From: Magnetococcales bacterium
Lineage (GTDB): Bacteria > Pseudomonadota > Magnetococcia > Magnetococcales > JADFYX01
DNA: 47,393 nucleotides
NCBI GenBank assembly: GCA_015232405.1
Contig: JADFZS010000026.1
Coordinates: forward strand, 51-47,443
Direction of reading: 5' to 3'
The position numbers and the translations under genes were made by a program. Of this stretch, positions 16,706 through 24,762 are shown piece by piece. The notes under the pieces are model-generated. The model made no database searches, had not been told where the DNA came from, and worked only from the letters and a program-made list of their open reading frames with translations. The first letter of the stretch is position 1, and every line of letters starts with the position of its first letter.

Positions 16706-17062
16706 ATGAAATTAGCAGTCTGCATCTATGAAGGGCCTTACAACCATGAGGCTTCGGATAGTGCCTACCATTTTATCAAGGCAGCGATAGATAAGGGGCA
16801 TGAAATTCGGGGTATTTTCTTTTACCATGACGGAGTTTACAACGTCACAAAATTGATGGAGCCACCCCAGGATGATCGGCATATTGCCAATCGTTGGTCA
16901 GAGTTGGGCGCAACGGGTATTGACATAGTTGTCTGTATCGCTGCTGCTAAACGTCGTGGCATCGTAGATGATGTCTTAGTCGATAATGTGCGGATTTCGG
17001 GTCTGGGTCAGTTGACCATGATGGCTATCGAAGCAGACCGCATGGTGACCTTTGGGGATTAA
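16706..17062 (+). CDS. dsrE: Sulfurtransferase subunit DsrE
   Basis: 118 residues from ATG 16706; an upstream TTG at 16658 would add 16 residues lacking family similarity, and GGAAGAGAG precedes the ATG. DsrE/TusD fold: MKLAVCIYEGPY start, GIFFYHDGVYN, and the active Cys in VVCIAAAKRRGI (about residue 78), the residue that carries persulfide in Allochromatium DsrE. DsrE with F and H forms an α2β2γ2 relay that passes sulfur to DsrC in sulfur oxidisers. 15 bases separate it from dsrF. Confidence 0.93.
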   Translation: MKLAVCIYEGPYNHEASDSAYHFIKAAIDKGHEIRGIFFYHDGVYNVTKLMEPPQDDRHIANRWSELGATGIDIVVCIAAAKRRGIVDDVLVDNVRISGLGQLTMMAIEADRMVTFGD

Positions 17063-17077
17063 GGAGATACGTTAAAA

Positions 17078-17479
17078 ATGTCGGATGATATCAAAAAAAT
17101 CATGTTCACCGTCCGCAACGCTCCGCACGGCTCAATTTATGTGTATGAGGGCCTTGAGGTCAAACTCATTATGGCTGCCTACGATGCTGATATTTCAGTT
17201 GTATTTATGGATGATGGTGTCCTTGCACTGAAACAGGGCCAGAATACCGAAGAGCTGGGTATCAAAGGGTTTGAGAAAACCTACGGCGTATTCGTGGATT
17301 ACGAAATTGAAAATGTCTATGTCGATAAACAGTCCATGGAAGATCGTGGTATGAGCGTCGATGATCTTTTGGTTATTGGTGAAGATGAAGATACTGAAGA
17401 GCCAATCAAGCCAAAAATAATTGATGCAGGTGAAATTGCAGCCATGATGGCTGAACAACATAACATTATGAGTTTTTAA
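17078..17479 (+). CDS. dsrF: Sulfur relay subunit DsrF
   Basis: 133 residues, DsrF/TusC family: KKIMFTVRNAPHGSIYVYEGL start, AAYDADISVVFMDDGVLAL, then the conserved YGVFVDYEIENVYVDKQSMEDRG. DsrF lacks the catalytic Cys and is the structural beta partner of DsrE and DsrH; indeed no Cys is seen here. Directly between dsrE and dsrH. Confidence 0.93.
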   Translation: MSDDIKKIMFTVRNAPHGSIYVYEGLEVKLIMAAYDADISVVFMDDGVLALKQGQNTEELGIKGFEKTYGVFVDYEIENVYVDKQSMEDRGMSVDDLLVIGEDEDTEEPIKPKIIDAGEIAAMMAEQHNIMSF

Positions 17480-17491
17480 GGGGAGTTGACA

Positions 17492-17788
17492 ATGCTTCAT
17501 ACCGTAAATAAATCTCCCTTTCAAAATAGCACCCTGGAGAGCTGCCTTCGCTTTATCAGTGATGGGGACGTTATTCTTCTTATCGAAGACGGGGTATATG
17601 GTGCTGTAGCCGGTTCTGCTAAATCAGCTATTGTTGAAGGGGCCATCAAATCTGGAACCGAAGTTTACGCTTTGAGTTCCGACTTAAAAGCACGCGCAAT
17701 TACCAATTTAATTGATGGTGTGCAGATTACCGACTATGCAGGTTTTGTAGATTTTGTCGAAAAACACAAAACCCACTCCTGGCTGTAG
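17492..17788 (+). CDS. dsrH: Sulfur relay subunit DsrH
   Basis: 98 residues from ATG 17492, with GGGGAG 7 bases upstream; a TTG at 17486 overlaps that site and is not preferred. DsrH/TusB family: MLHTVNKSPF, the conserved Cys in LESCLRFI (residue 18, the place of Cys20 in the family), DVILLIEDGVYGA, then short C-terminal KTHSWL. Completes the DsrEFH relay. In Allochromatium dsrC follows; here it is absent and a hairpin and dsrJ come next. Confidence 0.93.
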   Translation: MLHTVNKSPFQNSTLESCLRFISDGDVILLIEDGVYGAVAGSAKSAIVEGAIKSGTEVYALSSDLKARAITNLIDGVQITDYAGFVDFVEKHKTHSWL

Positions 17789-17814
17789 TCAATAATTTAT
17801 AAAGTTTCGATCTA

Positions 17815-17835
17815 CCCCACTCTTAGCGAGTGGGG
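17815..17835 (+). terminator. Hairpin between dsrH and dsrJ
   Basis: Perfect 8-bp stem CCCCACTC / GAGTGGGG with a 5-base loop. The T-rich stretch begins only 5–9 bases later (TCGGTTTGTTTTTT), so this may be an attenuator or a message-stabilising hairpin rather than a full terminator. Confidence 0.6.
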
Positions 17836-17902
17836 CCGGGTCGGTTTGTTTTTTAAACTTGGGTTCGCTTCTCCTTTTTTTTGAACCATTTGTAATAGTT
17901 CT

Positions 17903-17908
17903 AGGAGG
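17903..17908 (+). promoter_or_regulatory. Ribosome-binding site fixing the dsrJ start
   Basis: AGGAGG 7 bases before the GTG at 17916. It selects this GTG over a TTG-type start 57 bases upstream. Confidence 0.85.
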
Positions 17909-17915
17909 CAGTTCC

Positions 17916-18305
17916 GTGAGGTCTCTTCAATCACATCCCGTCAAGTTTACCGTGCTTCTGGCCCTTGTCTGGGCTTTTGTCCTGGTGTTGCCTACCATGG
18001 TAGTAGCTAGCGGTCATGGTGCTGCAGCTCAGCAATCCAAGGTTGCTTACAGCGGTGGTCCCCCTCAATTAGAAAAAGCCAAAGGTGATGCCTGTATCCG
18101 TGAAAGTGGATGGATGCGTAGAAATCATATGGATTTTTTAAAGCATCGTCGTGCTGAGACGGTCAGGGAGGGCCTGCGTATACGTTCAGAAAGTCTAGTC
18201 AGATGTGCTGAATGTCATCAGAGTCATGAGAAATTTTGTGACCAGTGCCATAACTATGTGGGTGTAGCTCCCGATTGTTTCGAGTGCCACTCTTATCCTA
18301 AATAA
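17916..18305 (+). CDS. dsrJ: Triheme cytochrome c DsrJ
   Basis: 129 residues from GTG 17916. N-terminal signal/anchor FTVLLALVWAFVLVLPTMVVA directs it to the periplasm. Three CXXCH haem sites: CAECH, CDQCH and CFECH. The stretch ACIRESGWMRRNHM contains the Cys that, in Allochromatium DsrJ, is an unusual axial haem ligand. The end FCDQCHNYVGVAPDCFECH is a DsrJ hallmark. DsrJ is the periplasmic haem subunit of DsrMKJOP. It is followed by dsrO after 59 bases. Confidence 0.95.
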   Translation: MRSLQSHPVKFTVLLALVWAFVLVLPTMVVASGHGAAAQQSKVAYSGGPPQLEKAKGDACIRESGWMRRNHMDFLKHRRAETVREGLRIRSESLVRCAECHQSHEKFCDQCHNYVGVAPDCFECHSYPK

Positions 18306-18364
18306 ATCAGATATGTTTGCATCTGTGTCTAACTTAGATTTAAATCTAAACAGGGATTTATACC

Positions 18365-19102
18365 ATGACCATGGATAGAAGAACGGTTTTGGGCTTGGGT
18401 GGCGTTGCAACCGCAGGGGTTGTGTTGGCTCCCGGCATGACTCTCATCGCCTCACCCCAACCAGATAAAACTGAGGCATCTGGCGATCAACGCTGGGCCA
18501 TGCTTATTGATGTCAATAAGTGTGACTCGGACTGTACCGCCTGTACCAAGGCTTGTAGACAAGAGAACAATGTACCGCTGTTTGGCGATCCTAATCGTGA
18601 TATCCACTGGATACGTAAGCTGGAAATTCGCGATAAAGAGCATAAGCGTCCCAGTGTGAGTCTTCCGGTGCTGTGTAACCATTGCGAACATCCGCCTTGC
18701 GCCCATGTCTGTCCTACACAGGCAACCTTTAAACGTAAGGATGGTATTGTTCTGGTTGATAAACATCGCTGTATCGGTTGTCGTTACTGTATGTTGGCCT
18801 GTCCGTATAAAGCTCGCTCCCTGGTTTACCATAAAACCACTATTCCAGAGGATGGCAACCCCAAAGTTCCAATAAGGGCTAAAGGAGTGGTGGAGAAATG
18901 TAATTTCTGCGTCCATTTGGTCGATGAAGGGGAAAAACCTGCATGTGTTCAGGCCTGTAGCAAAGAGGGCAAAAATGCCATGATTTTTGGTGACCTCAAC
19001 GACCCGGATTCTGAAATTTCTGTTAAAGTCCGCACTGTAAAAACCCAAACCATAAGGGCTGATTTAGGGCTTAAACCACACGTTTTCTATGAAGGGCTAT
19101 AG
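18365..19102 (+). CDS. dsrO: Periplasmic iron–sulfur protein DsrO
   Basis: 245 residues. Tat signal with the twin-arginine motif DRRTVLGLGG and hydrophobic AGVVLAPGMTLIA, so exported folded. Then ferredoxin-type Cys sets CDSDCTACTKAC, CNHCEHPPCAHVCP, CIGCRYCMLACP and CNFCVH…CVQAC, giving ligands for four [4Fe-4S] clusters as in the NrfC/DsrO family. Works between DsrJ and the membrane protein DsrP. Nine bases separate it from dsrP. Confidence 0.95.
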   Translation: MTMDRRTVLGLGGVATAGVVLAPGMTLIASPQPDKTEASGDQRWAMLIDVNKCDSDCTACTKACRQENNVPLFGDPNRDIHWIRKLEIRDKEHKRPSVSLPVLCNHCEHPPCAHVCPTQATFKRKDGIVLVDKHRCIGCRYCMLACPYKARSLVYHKTTIPEDGNPKVPIRAKGVVEKCNFCVHLVDEGEKPACVQACSKEGKNAMIFGDLNDPDSEISVKVRTVKTQTIRADLGLKPHVFYEGL

Positions 19103-19111
19103 GGGGTCGAT

Positions 19112-20308
19112 ATGTTAAGTAACTTTACTAAAATTGAAGGCCGTTCCTTTAGTTACTGGAGAATAATAATATTGCTTGGGGTACTCATTTTAATGGGTGC
19201 AGGAGCTTTTATTGCAGTTGAGGTTCAGGGCCACGGCATTACCGGCATGAACAACAAAATTGCCTGGGGTGTTCCCCATGTGTTTGCTATCTCCCTTTTG
19301 GTCATGGCATCTGGCGCACTTAACCTTGGCTCAATGTCCACGGTGTTTGCTGTAAAGCAGTTTAAGCAGTTTGGCCGTTTTTCAGCATTTTTAGCCATCG
19401 CTCTTTTGGTGGGTGGTCTAGCTGTTCTGATGTTGGACTTAGGTCGACCTGATCGTCTACTTCTTACTGTAATGCACATGAACTTTCGCTCAATGTTTAC
19501 ATTGAACGTATTTCTCTATTCCGGTTTTATCGTTCTATGTGTGCTTTATCTCTGGAGTATGTTTGAATATCAGCAGTATACCAAGGTGGTGGGTAGTGCT
19601 GCTTTTATGTGGCGGGTTATTTTAACCACTGGTACGGGATCTATTTTTGGTGTGCTTCATGCGCGTGAGGTGTTTCACTCTGCCCTTACAGCACCCACAT
19701 TCGTAGCTCTTTCTCTCTCATCCGGTACGGCGATATCTATTATTTTGCTGGTAACCACATTTAAGCATACTAAACGAGAGCTGGAAGATAAGGTGGTTTT
19801 TGGCCTTCGTAACGCACTGATTTTCTTTACCCTGTTGGTGGCATATCTGCTGGTTGTAGAGAAGTTTACCAAAATGTACTCACCAGCTTTTTATGATGTA
19901 CAGAGCTGGATTTTAACTGGTCCTTACTCTTGGCTCTATATTTTTGGAGTTTGGGGTGCGACAATTCTTGTTCCCTTGGGCATTCTTTTTCATCCTGCCA
20001 AGGGTAATAGTATCAAAGGTGTGTACTGGGCAGCTTTCTCTGCTGTAATAGGCACATTTGCCATGGTTGCCCATATATTACTTGCTGGTCAGGCATACCC
20101 GTTAAACATGTTTCCCGGTTATGAAGTATCCAGCGTCTTCCTAGATGGAGTATCGGCAACCTATACCCCAGCTCTTGTTGAGTTTATCCTGGGCTTTGGT
20201 GGCATTGCCATTACCGGTATCATCTATATGTTGGGAATAAAATTTTTCCGCATGTTACCAGACAAAGCGGTTGCTCCAGAGGGTTATGAGCTACCTTGGA
20301 ACCCATAA
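19112..20308 (+). CDS. dsrP: Integral membrane quinone-interacting subunit DsrP
   Basis: 398 residues, NrfD/PsrC family with about ten hydrophobic spans (for example IIILLGVLILMGAGAFIAVE, SAFLAIALLVGGLAVLMLDL and ALIFFTLLVAYLLVV). LGRPDRLL and MNFRSMFTLNVFLYSGF are typical of the family. In DsrMKJOP it exchanges electrons with the quinone pool. RBS-like GGGGG precedes the ATG. A terminator follows, so dsrJOP ends here without dsrN, R or S. Confidence 0.94.
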   Translation: MLSNFTKIEGRSFSYWRIIILLGVLILMGAGAFIAVEVQGHGITGMNNKIAWGVPHVFAISLLVMASGALNLGSMSTVFAVKQFKQFGRFSAFLAIALLVGGLAVLMLDLGRPDRLLLTVMHMNFRSMFTLNVFLYSGFIVLCVLYLWSMFEYQQYTKVVGSAAFMWRVILTTGTGSIFGVLHAREVFHSALTAPTFVALSLSSGTAISIILLVTTFKHTKRELEDKVVFGLRNALIFFTLLVAYLLVVEKFTKMYSPAFYDVQSWILTGPYSWLYIFGVWGATILVPLGILFHPAKGNSIKGVYWAAFSAVIGTFAMVAHILLAGQAYPLNMFPGYEVSSVFLDGVSATYTPALVEFILGFGGIAITGIIYMLGIKFFRMLPDKAVAPEGYELPWNP

Positions 20309-20340
20309 TATTTAATTGGATAACAGTATAGAAACAAAAA

Positions 20341-20369
20341 AACCCGTCTTGAAAAAGGCGGGTTTTTTT
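20341..20369 (+). terminator. Rho-independent terminator after dsrP
   Basis: AACCCGTCTT paired with AAGGCGGGTT (one G·T pair) around a short A-rich loop, then seven T. Confidence 0.92.
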
Positions 20370-20523
20370 GTGGCTGTGGTTGATTAAATGTATATTTGCT
20401 TGAGCTATATAGTTGGAGATGCTAATAAAATTATAACTGTTTCAATTATACAGTAGCCGTACTATTATATGTAAGGTTGACCCAAGCTTGGAATTGACTT
20501 GTCACTTTTAATGAGGTTTGGTT

Positions 20524-21744
20524 GTGAGTAATACCGATTTAAATACTGAAATAATAAGCCGAATGGCACAGGCATTTCCATCTCCCGTTTCAGAGGCAGA
20601 GAACTTTAGCCTTATTCCTACGCCACTTGTCGATGGGAACAACATTGCTGGGGCTACAGGAGGGGCAGCCGGAGCTTTGGATGCCGGGGTTACAGGAGGA
20701 GCAACCGGAGCTTTGGGAGCTGGTAATGGTGTTGGTGGGGCAGCTTCAGGAGGTTCTGCTACTGTCGGTGGTGGTAAGGCTGCTGCCAAAGGGGTTGCTG
20801 TTGGTAGTGGAAAAAGTAAAGGGGCGTTGGGTATGCTGCCGTTTAAAAAATATAGTACCGTTGCAGGATCAGCTAGCACCACAACCAAAGGCAAGGCAAG
20901 TGTTAGCTTGTTACCCTCAATGGTGACAACGCCTACTACTTCAAGCAAACATTTTTTTCTTGGCAAGGCATTGATTGGTTCAACTGCTATTCTGCCGGGA
21001 ATTGCGGCATATGTGGGACCAACTGGGCTTCTTCCCTCTGTCACTGCGGTAACTGCTGGCTTTGGTGCTGGGATTTTAATGCCAGCTTTTTTGTTTGGAA
21101 CCCTGGTTGCTTTAGCATCACCACAAAATAAAAAAGCAAAAAAAACAAAAACAGATACACCCCCTATAGGTGAAACAGTTAATAAGCAGAGCCAACAGCC
21201 CAAAAGCTCACAACCGACAAGTAGCGCAACCCCATTTACCTATGCTGGCTACAGCGTTAAAGCTAAATCAACAGAATATAAGGCTGACAAACCCAGCACT
21301 CCAAGTAAAAGAAAAACCGATGTGGATATGTTGGACCCCCTTTATTTTAACAAGGAGGGAGATAAGATACTCAGTCAAGTGGACAAAGGGGGAGACAATA
21401 TACCCCAACATGTGGGATTTGACCGCCGTTTTGCTCTGCGGATCAAAGTACCTGCAAATACTCTGTTGGTTCGGGGTGTTATATCCAATGGACAGATATT
21501 TCAAAGTGTTGCCAAGGATGTCTCCATGCATGGGGTTAAATTCAGCGCTCCAAAACTACCCATAGTTTCAATTAAGCAACTGGTATTTAAAAATAAAAAC
21601 ATCGCAATTGATGTGCAGTCATATCGGCTCCATAGACAGACCGACAGTGAAGCTGTTGCGATATTGACCTCTTTTAAAAATGGCCCTGATGATTGGATGC
21701 AGTGGATAGAGCGCATTACCCGTATGGATCAAGGATCTTTTTGA
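20524..21744 (+). CDS. PilZ-domain protein with Gly/Ala-rich N-terminus and hydrophobic hairpin
   Basis: 406 residues from GTG 20524 (GAGG 7 bases upstream). About residues 40–105 are Gly/Ala-rich low complexity (TGGAAGALDAGVTGGATGAL, SGGSATVGGG). About 142–200 is hydrophobic with Pro/Gly breaks, probably two membrane spans. A polar linker follows, then a C-terminal PilZ-like domain (about 297–400) with FDRRFALRIKVP, matching the RxxxR c-di-GMP motif, and DVSMHGVKF, matching D/NxSxxG. It may be a membrane-linked c-di-GMP receptor. It stands after the dsrP terminator, so it is not part of the dsr unit. Target unknown. Confidence 0.7.
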   Translation: MSNTDLNTEIISRMAQAFPSPVSEAENFSLIPTPLVDGNNIAGATGGAAGALDAGVTGGATGALGAGNGVGGAASGGSATVGGGKAAAKGVAVGSGKSKGALGMLPFKKYSTVAGSASTTTKGKASVSLLPSMVTTPTTSSKHFFLGKALIGSTAILPGIAAYVGPTGLLPSVTAVTAGFGAGILMPAFLFGTLVALASPQNKKAKKTKTDTPPIGETVNKQSQQPKSSQPTSSATPFTYAGYSVKAKSTEYKADKPSTPSKRKTDVDMLDPLYFNKEGDKILSQVDKGGDNIPQHVGFDRRFALRIKVPANTLLVRGVISNGQIFQSVAKDVSMHGVKFSAPKLPIVSIKQLVFKNKNIAIDVQSYRLHRQTDSEAVAILTSFKNGPDDWMQWIERITRMDQGSF

Positions 21745-21861
21745 AAGATTGTAAAATCGTTAAGATATGATTAATTGCTGGATAATATAGCGAAATATTG
21801 TTAATTATAGAGCCATTCTGGCAGTTATTATTGTGTGGCACAAGATGATTAGGAGAGAGTA

Positions 21862-22512
21862 ATGCTCGGTTTTTTGCTATTGGCAGTTGTGTTGATGTCA
21901 TGGGTTTTTTACCAAATTGGATCAGCAACTGCTGTTTTAAAGAGGGCAAGGTTTGTGCTTAAACAGGATATAGCCCAGATAAAAAAGCAGAAAGACCGCA
22001 TGGAGGATATGCTCAAAGATGTTGAGAAGAGTTATGAGCAAAAGCTGGCCCAGTATGATGCCCTGTTAAAAGAGGAGAGAGAGCAACGCCGAGGAGCGAT
22101 GGAGGTCAAGTGGGACGCTTATAAAGAGGCGAGAGTTGAGATTGTCGATAAAGAGGTTGCCAGAATTAAAGTACAAAAGCTTGATCAAATCGACCTTGAG
22201 ATGTTGGAGATTAAAAAGCAGAACATAGAACAGCTAAAAGCTGAAAACCTGGAAAAAAAACAGGCAGCAGTAGATAGTTTAAACGCCTGGATAGAGAAAG
22301 AAAAATCCCGTCTGCAAAGCCGTCTGGATAGCCAATATGAACAAAAAATCAAAGAGCTAAAAGGCTCATTGGAAAGCAAAGTCCTTCTGGAAGTAGAGCA
22401 GGTAGCAAAACAGACCGCTATAGAAAAAGGTACAGTAGAAAACCAGCTAAAAGGTGAAATAGCCGGGCTGGTCAAGAGTGTTACCCATGATGTGGTAAAG
22501 GGTATTCAATAA
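21862..22512 (+). CDS. Membrane-anchored coiled-coil protein, unknown role
   Basis: 216 residues. One N-terminal span (MLGFLLLAVVLMSWVFYQIG), then almost entirely charged helix rich in Lys, Glu and Gln, with heptad spacing from about residue 25 to 190. The C-terminus is slightly amphipathic (GLVKSVTHDVVKGIQ). Topology resembles ATP-synthase b subunits or RmuC/DivIVA-like helpers, but no family is recognised. AGGAGAGAG precedes the ATG. Its stop is 3 bases from the stop of convergent metZ. Confidence 0.75.
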   Translation: MLGFLLLAVVLMSWVFYQIGSATAVLKRARFVLKQDIAQIKKQKDRMEDMLKDVEKSYEQKLAQYDALLKEEREQRRGAMEVKWDAYKEARVEIVDKEVARIKVQKLDQIDLEMLEIKKQNIEQLKAENLEKKQAAVDSLNAWIEKEKSRLQSRLDSQYEQKIKELKGSLESKVLLEVEQVAKQTAIEKGTVENQLKGEIAGLVKSVTHDVVKGIQ

Positions 22513-22515
22513 TTT

Positions 22516-23709
22516 CTACTCAAGTGCCTGGGCCAGATCGTCGCAAATATCTTTTGCGGACTCCAGTCCTATTGAAAAACGGACCAGTCCTGGGGTTATG
22601 CCAGCTGCCTTTCTTGCTTTTTCACTCAATTTTGCATGGGTTGTTGAGGCAGGGTGGGTGACCAGGGTTTTTACATCTCCTAAGTTGGCTGTAATGGTTG
22701 CCAGTTGTAGGCGATCGATAAAATTATAGGCATTTTTTTTGTTTCCCATATCCACACACACCAATCCACCATAAGCTTTCATCTGGCGAGTTGCCAAAGC
22801 GTGTTGGGGATGACTGGTCAAGCCGGGATAGTTTACCTTGCCCGTTAGTTTTGCATGTCTGTTTAAAAATATTGCCACTTCCATGGCATTTTCACAGTGG
22901 CGTTCCATACGTAGGGGTAGGGTCTCCAGACCTTTGTAAAGCACCCAGGCGTTGAAAGGTGAGAGGGTGGGGCCGGCATTGCGGAGAATTGGGAAAATCT
23001 GCTCAACCAACAGCTCCTCTTGGCCTACTATCACTCCACCAAGCACTCTACCCTGACCATCAATATATTTGGTTGCCGAATGGACAACAATATCAGCACC
23101 CAACTCCAGGGGTTTTTGTAGATATGGAGTGCAAAAAACATTATCAACCACCACCAATATACCGTGATTTTTGGCAAGTTGGGCTAACGCCTCAAGATCC
23201 ACCATCTCCAAGGTTGGGTTGGATGGTGTCTCAACAAAAAACAGCTTGGTTTCGGGGCGAATCGCCTCTCTCCAGCTTGGCAGATCTCTGAGTGTGACCT
23301 GGGTTACATCAATATCGAGCTTTGCCAATATGTTGTTGGCAACATTTATGGTAGAGCCAAACACAGAACGGCTTAAGACCATATGATCACCAGCTTGCAA
23401 CAAGCCAAGAAATACCGAGGAGATGGCAGCCATGCCAGATGCCATGGCTATGGCTTTCTGTCCCCCCTCTAAAGCTGCGATTCGTTCTTCAAAAGCTGTA
23501 ACTGTGGGGTTTGTAAAACGGCTATAGAGGTTGCCCCCCTCTTCACCAGCAAAAACATCACTGGCCTGTTGAGCAGAGTTGTAGGTAAAACTTGAGGTGA
23601 GAAACATCGGCAAACTATTTTCACGCTCCAAGGTTTGATGGCGACCGGAATGGATTGCTGTTGTGGCAATATCTAGATGTTTTACAGCATTTTTCTTGGC
23701 TTTTTTCAT
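22516..23709 (-). CDS. metZ: O-succinylhomoserine sulfhydrylase
   Basis: 397 residues, Cys/Met-metabolism PLP family. Makes homocysteine directly from O-succinylhomoserine and sulfide. Features: RFTNPTVTAFEERIAALEGG, MASGMAAISSVFLGLLQAGDHM, ETPSNPTLEMVD, the PLP-binding Lys in HSATKYIDGQGRVLGG (about residue 213), and the C-terminal HPASTTHAKLS. The VLGG stretch after the Lys and the overall length favour MetZ over MetB or MetC, but substrate preference cannot be settled by eye. It uses sulfide, though no regulatory link to the dsr genes is visible. Confidence 0.88.
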   Translation of the reverse strand: MKKAKKNAVKHLDIATTAIHSGRHQTLERENSLPMFLTSSFTYNSAQQASDVFAGEEGGNLYSRFTNPTVTAFEERIAALEGGQKAIAMASGMAAISSVFLGLLQAGDHMVLSRSVFGSTINVANNILAKLDIDVTQVTLRDLPSWREAIRPETKLFFVETPSNPTLEMVDLEALAQLAKNHGILVVVDNVFCTPYLQKPLELGADIVVHSATKYIDGQGRVLGGVIVGQEELLVEQIFPILRNAGPTLSPFNAWVLYKGLETLPLRMERHCENAMEVAIFLNRHAKLTGKVNYPGLTSHPQHALATRQMKAYGGLVCVDMGNKKNAYNFIDRLQLATITANLGDVKTLVTHPASTTHAKLSEKARKAAGITPGLVRFSIGLESAKDICDDLAQALE

Positions 23710-23826
23710 GATATAAGCTCAATTAATAAGTTTTTGTCGTAGATAAAATAACAATAAAAAAACCGATAAGATAGTATAATACGTTGACTGTCAAACCAGT
23801 CAATGATAGATCATAAGCCCTGTTGG

Positions 23827-23911
23827 GCCCGCGTGGCGGAACTGGTAGACGCTGCGGACTTAAAATCCGTTTCCCTTGGGAGTCCCGGTTCGATTCCGGG
23901 CGCGGGCACCA
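23827..23911 (+). tRNA. tRNA-Leu (UAA)
   Basis: 85-base tRNA with encoded CCA. Acceptor stem GCCCGCG pairs with CGCGGGC, anticodon loop CTTAAAA with anticodon TAA at 23861–23863, a long variable arm (class II), and T-arm CCCGG-TTCGATT-CCGGG. No phage attachment repeat was seen downstream. Confidence 0.98.
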
Positions 23912-24026
23912 ACTTTTTTAAATAGGTTAAAGCGTCTACCAAAACTGTGTAAAAATCTCAATATAACCTCTAATTTTTTGGGGTTCCCCCCTCTTTTATA
24001 CGCAAATCTAGTTGGATCACTTAACT

Positions 24027-24347
24027 GTGAAACATAAAGCTACCCGTCACACTACCCTTACAGATAATGGGGCCAAGGTTTATAAAACTCTGCAACGGGC
24101 TGGTTTTTATCCTCATCCTGGACATATAAGTGGACGCTCTGGGCGCGGCGGTCAGCTGCGTTTGAAAATTTCTTCCGATAGTAGCCGTACCCGGATACGG
24201 GTGGCTGGGGGAGGTGTGCAGGAGATTTTTTTATATGGGTCAGTCAACCTCAAGCTTGTTGTTACCTCTCTGCGTGAAGTTTTTGGTCAAAAAGCCATTG
24301 AGACCGTCACAGCTAATCCCATCAATCATAAACATGTTGATGTGTGA
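24027..24347 (+). CDS. DUF2103-like small protein
   Basis: 106 residues from GTG 24027; a TTG at 24012 is an alternative, and neither has a good Shine–Dalgarno. The frame resembles DUF2103 (predicted metal-binding): KHKATRHTTL near the start, PGHISGRSGRGGQLRLKIS, and TRIRVAGGGVQEIFLYGS, where family members have a similar GGG/VQEVFV segment. Basic, no membrane span. It follows tRNA-Leu with a gap of about 115 bases. Function not known. Confidence 0.6.
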   Translation: MKHKATRHTTLTDNGAKVYKTLQRAGFYPHPGHISGRSGRGGQLRLKISSDSSRTRIRVAGGGVQEIFLYGSVNLKLVVTSLREVFGQKAIETVTANPINHKHVDV

Positions 24348-24762
24348 TTTTAGTCAAATTAACGCTCTTTTAAAATAGCTTTCAATAAGTTGCCCTTGCG
24401 TGGAAAAGCCATTTTTGTATGGTGATATTTTGATACAAAAACATCGGCTTGATATACCATTTTCAGTGCATTTTTTGCTTTACCTTTCTTTATGTTGAAA
24501 AATCACTAAAAATTTGATGAAATTATAATGAATACAGGTATATAATATAAACATGACAATTAATTCCTTAACGTAATTGTTGCCTCAACCGATAGTGGGT
24601 GAATAGGAAGATTAGCTAGGGGTTTTTTATCTGTTGCCTAGTCCCGATTCTGCAAGGTATTGGAGTAATTGCATGAAGTTTGATAGTCGAGAATCTATAG
24701 TCAACCACATAGGTGACAAACCTAATGTGAACCCTGATAAATCTTCATCTGGAGGATTTGAA
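24348..24762. other. Gene-poor A+T-rich region before the giant repeat protein
   Basis: 415 bases with no convincing gene. It holds TATAAT-like hexamers (24524–24529 and 24541–24546) without a well-spaced -35, and a possible N-terminal extension of the next gene from 24634 or 24673 that lacks a ribosome-binding site. Probably promoter and leader of the gene at 24763. Confidence 0.5.
24751..24755 (+). promoter_or_regulatory. Ribosome-binding site fixing the start of the giant protein
   Basis: GGAGG 7 bases before ATG 24763. That start opens directly into a Sec signal peptide, unlike the upstream in-frame candidates. Confidence 0.8.

Noticed and set aside
20524..21744. Magnetosome-type Gly-rich protein (Mms6/MamD-like)
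   Set aside because: The Gly/Ala-rich segment is not an alternating Leu-Gly repeat and no other magnetosome gene is present; PilZ is the better explanation.
23827..24347. Integrated element at tRNA-Leu
   Set aside because: No integrase and no repeat of the tRNA 3' end was seen downstream.
24634..24762. 43-residue N-terminal extension of the giant protein
   Set aside because: No ribosome-binding site at 24634 or 24673, and it would bury a well-formed signal peptide that starts at the GGAGG-preceded ATG 24763.
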